Source: Euwallacea fornicatus (lineage: Eukaryota; Arthropoda; Insecta; Coleoptera; Curculionidae). From it: DNA of 64,000 nt. The translations under genes were made by a program, and so were the position numbers. Of the stretch, positions 49,216 through 60,974 are shown piece by piece (position 1 is the first letter of the stretch; each line of letters starts with the position of its first letter). The notes beneath the pieces were generated by a model. The model had not been told where the DNA came from, made no database searches, and saw only the letters and a list, made by a program, of their open reading frames with translations. Location of the stretch: positions 248,001 to 312,000 of the forward strand of contig NW_027096042.1 in the NCBI RefSeq assembly GCF_040115645.1, given 5' to 3'.

Positions 49216-52200
49216 CTCGACGAGCTTTTTAACATGACAAATAAGGCTTCATTGTATCTTGGTGAGTTTTCCAAAAAACGAGTAATTTATGTGCTCAAAC
49301 ACACATCTTTCGTGACTTTTCAAGATTTGAACCTCCGTAACTTCGGCAAATGTGCTTCACATTCCGTCAAAAATTGATCATAGAATCACCTCGTTGAGCT
49401 CTTCATCATGACTCAGAATGCTTCATTGTATCTTGGTGAGTTTTTTAGAAAACGAGTAATTTATGTGCACAAACACACATCTTTCGTGACTTTTCAAGCT
49501 TTGAACCTCCGTAACATCGGCAAATGAGCTCCAAATCGCTTCAAAATTTTACCACAGAATCACCTCGACGAGCTCTTTAACATGACAAATAAGGCTTCAT
49601 TGTATCTTGGTGAGTTTTCCAGAAAACGAGTAATTTATGTGCACAAACACACTTCTTTCGTGACTTTTCAAGTTTTGAACCTCCGTAACTTCGGCAAAGG
49701 AGCTCCAACTACCTTCAAAATTTGACCACAGAATCACCTCGACGAGCTCTTTCACACGACTAAGAAGGCTTCATTGTATCTTGGTGAGTTTTCCAGAAAA
49801 CGAGTAATTTATGTGCTCAAACACACATCTTTCGTGACTTTTCAAGCTTTGAACCTCCGTAACTTCGGCAAATGAGCTCCAACTACCTTCAAAATTTGAC
49901 CACAGAATCACCTCGACGAGCTCTTTAACATGACAAATAAGGCTTCATTGTATCTTGGTGAGTTTTCTAGAAAACGAGTGATTTATGTGCACAAACACAC
50001 TTCGTTCGTGACTTTTCAAGCTTTGAACCTCCGTAACTTCGGCAAATGAGCTTCAAATACCTTCAAAATTTGAACACAGAATCACCTCGACGAGCTCTTT
50101 AACATGACAAATAAGGCTTCATTGTATCTTGGTGAGTTTTCTAGAAAACGAGTGATTTATGTGCAAAAACATACTTCTTTCGTGACTTTTCAAGTTTTGA
50201 ACCTCCGTAACTTCGGCAAAGGAGCTCCAACTACCTTCAAAATTTGACCACAGAATCACCTCGACGAGCTTTTTAACATGACAAATAAGGCTTCATTGTA
50301 TCTTGGTGAGTTTTCCAGAAAACGAGTAATTTATGTGCTCAAACACACATCTTTCGTGACTTTTCAAGATTTGAACCTCCGTAACTTCGGCAAATGTGCT
50401 TCACATTCCGTAAAAAATTGATCATAGAATCACCTCGTTGAGCTCTTCATCATGACTCAGAAGGCTTCATTGTATCTTGGTGAGTTTTTTAGAAAACGAG
50501 TAATTTATGTGCACAAACACACATCTTTCGTGACTTTTCAAGCTTTGAACCTCCGTAACATCGGCAAATGAGCTCCAAATCGCTTCAAAATTTTACCACA
50601 GAATCACCTCGACGAGCTCTTTAACATGACAAATAAGGCTTCATTGTATCTTGGTGAGTTTTCCAGAAAACGAGTAATTTATGTGCACAAACACACTTCT
50701 TTCGTGACTTTTCAAGCTTTGAACCTCCGTAACTTCGGCAAAGGAGCTCCAACTACCTTCAAAATTTGACCACAGAATCACCTCGACGAGCTTTTTAACA
50801 TGACAAATAAGGCTTCATTGTATCTTGGTGAGTTTTCCAGAAAACGAGTAATTTATGTGCTCAAACACACATCTTTCGTGACTTTTCAAGATTTGAACCT
50901 CCGTAACTTCGGCAAATGTGCTTCACATTCCGTAAAAAATTGATCATAGAATCACCTCGTTGAGCTCTTCATCATGACTCAGAAGGCTTCATTGTATCTT
51001 GGTGAGTTTTCTAGAAAACGAGTAATTTATGTGCACAAACATACTTCTTTCGTGACTTTTCAAGTTTTGAACCTACGTAACTTCGGCAAATGAGCTCCAA
51101 CTACCTTCAAAATTTGACCACAGAATCACCTCGACGAGCTCTTTCACACGACTAAGAAGGCTTCATTGTATCTTGGTGAGTTTTCTAGAAAACGAGTGAT
51201 TTATGTGCACAAACACACTTCTTTCGTGACTTTTCAAGCTTTGGACCTCCGTAACTTCGGCAAATGAGCTCCAAGTCGCTTCAAAATTTTACCACAGAAT
51301 CACCTCAACGAGCTCTTTCACACGACTAAGACGGCTTCATTGTATCTTGGTGAGTTTTCTAGAAAACGAGTAATTTATGTGCACAAACATACTTCTTTCG
51401 TGACTTTTCAAGTTTTGAACCTACGTAACTTCGGCAAATGAGCTCCAACTACCTTCAAAATTTGACCACAGAATCACCTCGACGAGCTCTTTAACATGAC
51501 ACATAAGGCTTCATTGTATCTTGGTGAGTTTTCTAGAAAACGAGTGATTTATGTGCACAAACACACTTCGTTCGTGACTTTTCAAGCTTTGAACCTCCGT
51601 ACCTTCGGCAAATGAGCTCCAAATCGCTTCAAAATTTTACCACAGAATCACCTCAACGAGCTCTTTCACACGACTAAGACGGCTTCATTGTATCTTGGTG
51701 AGTTTTCTAGAAAACGAGTAATTTATGTGCACAAACATACTTCTTTCGTGACTTTTCAAGTTTTGAACCTCCGTAACTTCGGCAAATGTGCTTCAAATTG
51801 CTTAAAAAATTGATCATAGAATCACCTCGTTGAGCTCTTCATCATGACTTATAAGGCTTCATTGTATCTTGGTAAGTTTTCCAGAAAACGAGTAATTTAT
51901 GTGCTCAAACACACATCTTTCGTGACTTTTCAAGATTTGAACTTCCGTAACTTCGGCAAATGTGCTTCACATTCCGTCAAAAATTGATCATAGAATCACC
52001 TCGTTGAGCTCTTCATCATGACTCAGAATGCTTCATTGTATCTTGGTGAGTTTTTAGAAAACGAGTAATTTATGTGCACAAACACACATCTTTCGTGACT
52101 TTTCAAGCTTTGAACCTCCGTAACTTCGGCAAATGAGCTTCAAATACCTTCAAAATTTGAACACAGAATCACCTCGACGAGCTCTTTCACACGACTAAGA

Positions 52201-54397
52201 AGGCTTCATTGTATCTTGGTGAGTTTTCTAGAAAACGAGTGATTTATGTGCACAAACACACTTCTTTCGTGACTTTTCAAGCTTTGGACCTCCGTAACTT
52301 CGGCAAATGTGCTTCAAATTGCTTGAAAAATTGATCATAGAATCACCTCGTTGAGCTCTTCATCATGACTTATAAGGCTTCATTGTATCTTGGTGAGTTT
52401 TCTAGAAAACGAGTGATTTATGTGCACAAACACACTTCGTTCGTGACTTTTCAAGTTTTGAACCTACGTAACTTCGGCAAATGAGCTCCAACTACCTTCA
52501 AAATTTGACCACAGAATCACCTCGACGAGCTCTTTAACATGACAAATAAGGCTTCATTGTATCTTGGTGAGTTTTCTAGAAAACGAGTGATTTATGTGCA
52601 CAAACACACTTCGTTCGTGACTTTTCAAGCTTTGAACCTCCGTAACTTCGGCAAATGAGCTTCAAATACCTTCAAAATTATACCACAGAATCACATCGAC
52701 GAACTCTTTTTAACACAGTTAAGAAGGCTTCATTGTATCTTGGTGAGTTTTCTAGAAAACGAGTGATTTATGTGCACAAACACACTTCGTTCGTGACTTT
52801 TCAATCTTTGAACCTCCGTAACTTCGGCAAAGGAGCTCCAACTACTTTCAAAATTTGACCACAGAATCACCTCGACGAGCTTTTTAACATGACAAATAAG
52901 GCTTCATTGTATCTTGGTGAGTTTTCCAAAAAACGAGTAATTTATGTGCTCAAACACACATCTTTCGTGACTTTTCAAGATTTGAACCTCCGTAACTTCG
53001 GCAAATGTGCTTCACATTCCGTCAAAAATTGATCATAGAATCACCTCGTTGAGCTCTTCATCATGACTCAGAATGCTTCATTGTATCTTGGTGAGTTTTT
53101 TAGAAAACGAGTAATTTATGTGCACAAACACACATCTTTCGTGACTTTTCAAGCTTTGAACCTCCGTAACATCGGCAAATGAGCTCCAAATCGCTTCAAA
53201 ATTTTACCACAGAATCACCTCGACGAGCTCTTTAACATGACAAATAAGGCTTCATTGTATCTTGGTGAGTTTTCCAGAAAACGAGTAATTTATGTGCACA
53301 AACACACTTCTTTCGTGACTTTTCAAGTTTTGAACCTCCGTAACTTCGGCAAAGGAGCTCCAACTACCTTCAAAATTTGACCACAGAATCACCTCGACGA
53401 GCTCTTTCACACGACTAAGAAGGCTTCATTGTATCTTGGTGAGTTTTCCAGAAAACGAGTAATTTATGTGCTCAAACACACATCTTTCGTGACTTTTCAA
53501 GCTTTGAACCTCCGTAACTTCGGCAAATGAGCTCCAACTACCTTCAAAATTTGACCACAGAATCACCTCGACGAGCTCTTTAACATGACAAATAAGGCTT
53601 CATTGTATCTTGGTGAGTTTTCTAGAAAACGAGTGATTTATGTGCACAAACACACTTCGTTCGTGACTTTTCAAGCTTTGAACCTCCGTAACTTCGGCAA
53701 ATGAGCTTCAAATACCTTCAAAATTTGAACACAGAATCACCTCGACGAGCTCTTTAACATGACAAATAAGGCTTCATTGTATCTTGGTGAGTTTTCTAGA
53801 AAACGAGTGATTTATGTGCAAAAACATACTTCTTTCGTGACTTTTCAAGTTTTGAACCTCCGTAACTTCGGCAAAGGAGCTCCAACTACCTTCAAAATTT
53901 GACCACAGAATCACCTCGACGAGCTTTTTAACATGACAAATAAGGCTTCATTGTATCTTGGTGAGTTTTCCAGAAAACGAGTAATTTATGTGCTCAAACA
54001 CACATCTTTCGTGACTTTTCAAGATTTGAACCTCCGTAACTTCGGCAAATGTGCTTCACATTCCGTAAAAAATTGATCATAGAATCACCTCGTTGAGCTC
54101 TTCATCATGACTCAGAAGGCTTCATTGTATCTTGGTGAGTTTTTTAGAAAACGAGTAATTTATGTGCACAAACACACATCTTTCGTGACTTTTCAAGCTT
54201 TGAACCTCCGTAACATCGGCAAATGAGCTCCAAATCGCTTCAAAATTTTACCACAGAATCACCTCGACGAGCTCTTTAACATGACAAATAAGGCTTCATT
54301 GTATCTTGGTGAGTTTTCCAGAAAACGAGTAATTTATGTGCACAAACACACTTCTTTCGTGACTTTTCAAGCTTTGAACCTCCGTAACTTCGGCAAA
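48000..54397. repeat. 21-mer (3,656-bp) higher-order repeat, about 1.75 copies
   Basis: Copy 1 is 48000-51655 and copy 2 is 51656-54397. The left border is CTCGACG against CTCAACG at 47999/51655. The right border is AAAGGAGC against AAATGAGC at 50743/54398. A rare TTTTCCAAAAAACG form occurs at about 49267 and 52922. The offset is 3,656 bp (20 monomers of 174 and one of 176) until the 1-bp deletion near 52051, then 3,655 bp. Copy 2 has private changes: GCTTGAAAAA near 52321 and ACTACTTTC near 52842. The unit joins right-domain monomers to a left-domain-like block with GTGCAAAAAC and ACATCGG. Confidence 0.88.
52029..52201 (+). repeat. The only 173-bp monomer, 1-bp deletion in a T run
   Basis: This monomer has five T residues, at about 52051-52055, before AGAAAACG, where its homologue near 48395 has six. 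It is the only monomer out of the 174/176 register in the 366 counted. It starts with TGCTTCAT after AGAA, a form shared with its homologues. The deletion lies in the poorly palindromic TTTTTTAGAAAA version of the position 23-34 dyad. A homopolymer length error in the assembly is an equally good explanation. Confidence 0.85.
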
Positions 54398-55838
54398 TGA
54401 GCTCCAACTACCTTCAAAATTTGACCACAGAATCACCTCGACGAGCTCTTTAACATGACAAATGAGGCTTCATTGTATCTTGGTGAGTTTTCCAGAAAAC
54501 GAGTAATTTATGTGCTCAAACACACATCTTTCGTGACTTTTCAAGATTTGAACCTCCGTAACTTCGGCAAATGTGCTTCACATTCCGTCAAAAATTGATC
54601 ATAGAATCACCTCGTTGAGCTCTTCATCATGACTCAGAATGCTTCATTGTATCTTGGTGAGTTTTTTAGAAAACGAGTAATTTATGTGCACAAACACACA
54701 TCTTTCGTGACTTTTCAAGCTTTGAACCTCCGTAACATCGGCAAATGAGCTCCAAATCGCTTCAAAATTTTACCACAGAATCACCTCGACGAGCTCTTTA
54801 ACATGACAAAGAAGGCTTCATTGTATCTTGGTGAGTTTTCTAGAAAACGAGTGATTTATGTGCACAAACACACTTCGTTCGTGACTTTTCAATCTTTGAA
54901 CCTCCGTAACTTCGGCAAAGGAGCTCCAACTACCTTCAAAATTTGACCACAGAATCACATCGACGAACTCTTTTTAACACAGTTAAGAAGGCTTCATTGT
55001 ATCTTGGTGAATTTTCTAGAAAACGAGTGATTTATGTGCACAAACACACTTCTTTCGTGACTTTTCAAGCTTTGAACCTCCGTAACTTCGGCAAATGAGC
55101 TTCAAATACCTTCAAAATTATACCACAGAATCACATCGACGAACTCTTTTTAACACAGTTAAGAAGGCTTCATTGTATCTTGGTGAGTTTTCTAGAAAAC
55201 GAGTGATTTATGTGCACAAACACACTTCGTTCGTGACTTTTCAAGCTTTGAACCTCCGTAACTTCGGCAAATGAGCTTCAAATACCTTCAAAATTATACC
55301 ACAGAATCACATCGACGAACTCTTTTTAACACAGTTAAGAAGGCTTCATTGTATCTTGGTGAGTTTTCTAGAAAACGAGTGATTTATGTGCACAAACACA
55401 CTTCTTTCGTGACTTTTCAAGTTTTGAACCTCCGTAACTTCGGCAAAGGAGCTCCAACTACCTTCAAAATTTGACCACAGAATCACCTCGACGAGCTCTT
55501 TCACACGACTAAGAAGGCTTCATTGTATCTTGGTGAGTTTTCTAGAAAACGAGTGATTTATGTGCACAAACACACTTCTTTCGTGACTTTTCAAGCTTTG
55601 AACCTCCGTAACTTCGGCAAATGAGCTCCAACTAACTTCAAAATTTGACCACAGAATCACCTCGACGAGCTCTTTAACATGACAAATAAGGCTTCATTGT
55701 ATCTTGGTGAGTTTTCTAGAAAACGAGTGATTTATGTGCACAAACACACTTCGTTCGTGACTTTTCAAGCTTTGAACCTCCGTAACTTCGGCAAATGAGC
55801 TTCAAATACCTTCAAAATTTGAACACAGAATCACCTCG
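54398..55838. repeat. Junction segment with three consecutive 176-bp monomers
   Basis: No gene is present. CTCTTTTT insertions fall at 54968, 55144 and 55320, so three 176-bp monomers lie in a row, one of only two such triplets here. Private variants include ACAAAGAAGG near 54805, GTGAATTTTC near 55007 and CAACTAACTTC near 55628. From about 55240 the sequence is closely related to the right end of the window (from about 63606), including the 176-bp monomer and the GGAGCTCC monomer after it, at an offset of 8,366 bp. Confidence 0.8.
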
Positions 55839-58800
55839 ACGAGCTCTTTCACACGACTAAGAAGGCTTCATTGTATCTTGGTGTGTTTTCTAGAAAACGA
55901 GTGATTTATGTGCACAAACACACTTCTTTCGTGACTTTTCAAGATTTGGACCTCCGTAACTTCGGCAAATGTGCTTCAAATTGCTTAAAAAATTGATCAT
56001 AGAATCACCTCGTTGAGCTCTTCATCATGACTTATAAGGCTTCATTGTATCTTGGTGAGTTTTCTAGAAAACGAGTGATTTATGTGCACAAACACACTTC
56101 GTTCGTGACTTTTCAAGTTTTGAACCTACGTAACTTCGGCAAATGAGCTCCAACTACCTTCAAAATTTGACCACAGAATCACCTCGACGAGCTCTTTAAC
56201 ATGACAAATAAGGCTTCATTGTATCTTGGTGAGTTTTCTAGAAAACGAGTGATTTATGTGCACAAACACACTTCGTTCGTGACTTTTCAAGCTTTGAACC
56301 TCCGTAACTTCGGCAAATGAGCTTCAAATACCTTCAAAATTATACCACAGAATCACATCGACGAACTCTTTTTAACACAGTTAAGAAGGCTTCATTGTAT
56401 CTTGGTGAGTTTTCTAGAAAACGAGTGATTTATGTGCACAAACACACTTCGTTCGTGACTTTTCAATCTTTGAACCTCCGTAACTTCGGCAAAGGAGCTC
56501 CAACTACCTTCAAAATTTGACCACAGAATCACATCGACGAACTCTTTTTAACACAGTTAAGAAGGCTTCATTGTATCTTGGTGAGTTTTCTAGAAAACGA
56601 GTGATTTATGTGCACAAACACACTTCTTTCGTGACTTTTCAAGCTTTGGACCTCCGTAACTTCGGCAAATGTGCTTCAAATTGCTTAAAAAATTGATCAT
56701 AGAATCACCTCGTTGAGCTCTTCATCATGACTCATAAGGCTTCATTGTATCTTGGTGAGTTTTCTAGAAAACGAGTAATTTATGTGCACAAACATACTTG
56801 TTTCGTGACTTTTCAAGCTTTGAACCTACGTAACTTCGGCAAATGAGCTCCAACTACCTTCAAAATTTGACCACAGAATCACCTCGACGAGCTCTTTAAC
56901 ATGACAAATAAGGCTTCATTGTATCTTGGTGAGTTTTCTAGAAAACGTGTGATTTATGTGCACAAACACACTTCGTTCGTGACTTTTCAAGCTTTGAACC
57001 TCCGTAACTTCGGCAAATGAGCTTCACATTCCGTAAAAAATTGATCATAGAATCACCTCGTTGAGCTCTTCATCATGACTCAGAAGGCTTCATTGTATCT
57101 TGGTGAGTTTTCTAGAAAACGTGTGATTTATGTGCACAAACACACTTCGTTCGTGACTTTTCAAGCTTTGAACCTCCGTAACTTCGGCAAATGAGCTTCA
57201 CATTCCGTAAAAAATTGATCATAGAATCACCTCGTTGAGCTCTTCATCATGACTCAGAAGGCTTCATTGTATCTTGGTGAGTTTTCCAGAAAACGAGTAA
57301 TTTATGTGCACAAACACACTTCTTTCGTGACTTTTCAAGCTTTGAACCTCCGTAACTTCGGCAAAGGAGCTCCAACTACCTTCAAAATTTGACCACAGAA
57401 TCACCTCGACGAGCTTTTTAACATGACAAATAAGGCTTCATTGTATCTTGGTGAGTTTTCCAGAAAACGAGTAATTTATGTGCTCAAACACACATCTTTC
57501 GTGACTTTTCAAGATTTGAACCTCCGTAACTTCGGCAAATGTGCTTCACATTCCGTAAAAAATTGATCATAGAATCACCTCGTTGAGCTCTTCATCATGA
57601 CTCAGAAGGCTTCATTGTATCTTGGTGAGTTTTCTAGAAAACGAGTAATTTATGTGCACAAACATACTTCTTTCGTGACTTTTCAAGTTTTGAACCTACG
57701 TAACTTCGGCAAATGAGCTCCAAGTCGCTTCAAAATTTTACCACAGAATCACCTCAACGAGCTCTTTCACACGACTAAGAAGGCTTCATTGTATCTTGGT
57801 GAGTTTTCTAGAAAACGAGTGATTTATGTGCACAAACACACTTCTTTCGTGACTTTTCAAGCTTTGGACCTCCGTAACTTCGGCAAATGAGCTCCAAGTC
57901 GCTTCAAAATTTTACCACAGAATCACCTCAACGAGCTCTTTCACACGACTAAGACGGCTTCATTGTATCTTGGTGAGTTTTCCAGAAAACGAGTAATTTA
58001 TGTGCTCAAACACACATCTTTCGTGACTTTTCAAGATTTGAACCTCCGTAACTTCGGCAAATGTGCTTCACATTCCGTAAAAAATTGATCATAGAATCAC
58101 CTCGTTGAGCTCTTCATCATGACTCAGAAGGCTTCATTGTATCTTGGTGAGTTTTCTAGAAAACGAGTAATTTATGTGCACAAACATACTTCTTTCGTGA
58201 CTTTTCAAGCTTTGAACCTCCGTAACTTCGGCAAATGTGCTTCACATTCCGTAAAAAATTGATCATAGAATCACCTCGTTGAGCTCTTCATCATGACTCA
58301 GAAGGCTTCATTGTATCTTGGTGAGTTTTTTAGAAAACGAGTAATTTATGTGCACAAACATACTTCTTTCGTGACTTTTCAAGTTTTGAACCTACGTAAC
58401 TTCGGCAAATGAGCTCCAAGTCGCTTCAAAATTTTACCACAGAATCACCTCAACGAGCTCTTTCACACGACTAAGAAGGCTTCATTGTATCTTGGTGTGT
58501 TTTCTAGAAAACGAGTGATTTATGTGCACAAACACACTTCTTTCGTGACTTTTCAAGATTTGGACCTCCGTAACTTCGGCAAATGTGCTTCAAATTGCTT
58601 AAAAAATTGATCATAGAATCACCTCGTTGAGCTCTTCATCATGACTTATAAGGCTTCATTGTATCTTGGTGAGTTTTCTAGAAAACGAGTGATTTATGTG
58701 CACAAACACACTTCGTTCGTGACTTTTCAAGTTTTGAACCTACGTAACTTCGGCAAATGAGCTCCAACTACCTTCAAAATTTGACCACAGAATCACCTCG

Positions 58801-60974
58801 ACGAGCTCTTTAACATGACAAATAAGGCTTCATTGTATCTTGGTGAGTTTTCTAGAAAACGAGTGATTTATGTGCACAAACACACTTCGTTCGTGACTTT
58901 TCAAGCTTTGAACCTCCGTAACTTCGGCAAATGAGCTTCAAATACCTTCAAAATTATACCACAGAATCACATCGACGAACTCTTTTTAACACAGTTAAGA
59001 AGGCTTCATTGTATCTTGGTGAGTTTTCTAGAAAACGAGTGATTTATGTGCACAAACACACTTCGTTCGTGACTTTTCAATCTTTGAACCTCCGTAACTT
59101 CGGCAAAGGAGCTCCAACTACCTTCAAAATTTGACCACAGAATCACATCGACGAACTCTTTTTAACACAGTTAAGAAGGCTTCTTTGTATCTTGGTGAGT
59201 TTTCTAGAAAACGAGTGATTTATGTGCACAAACACACTTCTTTCGTGACTTTTCAAGCTTTGGACCTCCGTAACTTCGGCAAATGTGCTTCAAATTGCTT
59301 AAAAAATTGATCATAGAATCACCTCGTTGAGCTCTTCATCATGACTCATAAGGCTTCATTGTATCTTGGTGAGTTTTCTAGAAAACGAGTAATTTATGTG
59401 CACAAACATACTTGTTTCGTGACTTTTCAAGCTTTGAACCTACGTAACTTCGGCAAATGAGCTCCAACTACCTTCAAAATTTGACCACAGAATCACCTCG
59501 ACGAGCTCTTTAACATGACAAATAAGGCTTCATTGTATCTTGGTGAGTTTTCTAGAAAACGTGTGATTTATGTGCACAAACACACTTCGTTCGTGACTTT
59601 TCAAGCTTTGAACCTCCGTAACTTCGGCAAATGAGCTTCACATTCCGTAAAAAATTGATCATAGAATCACCTCGTTGAGCTCTTCATCATGACTCAGAAG
59701 GCTTCATTGTATCTTGGTGAGTTTTCTAGAAAACGTGTGATTTATGTGCACAAACACACTTCGTTCGTGACTTTTCAAGCTTTGAACCTCCGTAACTTCG
59801 GCAAATGAGCTTCACATTCCGTAAAAAATTGATCATAGAATCACCTCGTTGAGCTCTTCATCATGACTCAGAAGGCTTCATTGTATCTTGGTGAGTTTTC
59901 CAGAAAACGAGTAATTTATGTGCACAAACACACTTCTTTCGTGACTTTTCAAGCTTTGAACCTCCGTAACTTCGGCAAAGGAGCTCCAACTACCTTCAAA
60001 ATTTGACCACAGAATCACCTCGACGAGCTTTTTAACATGACAAATAAGGCTTCATTGTATCTTGGTGAGTTTTCCAGAAAACGAGTAATTTATGTGCTCA
60101 AACACACATCTTTCGTGACTTTTCAAGATTTGAACCTCCGTAACTTCGGCAAATGTGCTTCACATTCCGTAAAAAATTGATCATAGAATCACCTCGTTGA
60201 GCTCTTCATCATGACTCAGAAGGCTTCATTGTATCTTGGTGAGTTTTCTAGAAAACGAGTAATTTATGTGCACAAACATACTTCTTTCGTGACTTTTCAA
60301 GTTTTGAACCTACGTAACTTCGGCAAATGAGCTCCAAGTCGCTTCAAAATTTTACCACAGAATCACCTCAACGAGCTCTTTCACACGACTAAGAAGGCTT
60401 CATTGTATCTTGGTGAGTTTTCTAGAAAACGAGTGATTTATGTGCACAAACACACTTCTTTCGTGACTTTTCAAGCTTTGGACCTCCGTAACTTCGGCAA
60501 ATGAGCTCCAAGTCGCTTCAAAATTTTACCACAGAATCACCTCAACGAGCTCTTTCACACGACTAAGACGGCTTCATTGTATCTTGGTGAGTTTTCCAGA
60601 AAACGAGTAATTTATGTGCTCAAACACACATCTTTCGTGACTTTTCAAGATTTGAACCTCCGTAACTTCGGCAAATGTGCTTCACATTCCGTAAAAAATT
60701 GATCATAGAATCACCTCGTTGAGCTCTTCATCATGACTCAGAAGGCTTCATTGTATCTTGGTGAGTTTTCTAGAAAACGAGTAATTTATGTGCACAAACA
60801 TACTTCTTTCGTGACTTTTCAAGCTTTGAACCTCCGTAACTTCGGCAAATGTGCTTCACATTCCGTAAAAAATTGATCATAGAATCACCTCGTTGAGCTC
60901 TTCATCATGACTCAGAAGGCTTCATTGTATCTTGGTGAGTTTTTTAGAAAACGAGTAATTTATGTGCACAAACA
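55839..60974. repeat. 15-mer (2,614-bp) higher-order repeat, about 1.96 copies
   Basis: Copy 1 is 55839-58452 and copy 2 is 58453-60974. The period is 13 monomers of 174 bp and two of 176 bp. The variant CTTGGTGTGTTTTC, where GTGAGT is expected, is at about 55880 and 58494 and marks the start of each copy. Each copy also holds two adjacent CGTGTG-type monomers (near 56946 and 57120; 59560 and 59734) and paired 176-bp monomers (56366/56542; 58980/59156). The left border is CTCGACG against CTCAACG at 55838/58452, and the right border is AACATAC against AACACAC at 58361/60975. GGCTTCTTTG near 59180 is private to copy 2. Confidence 0.9.
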
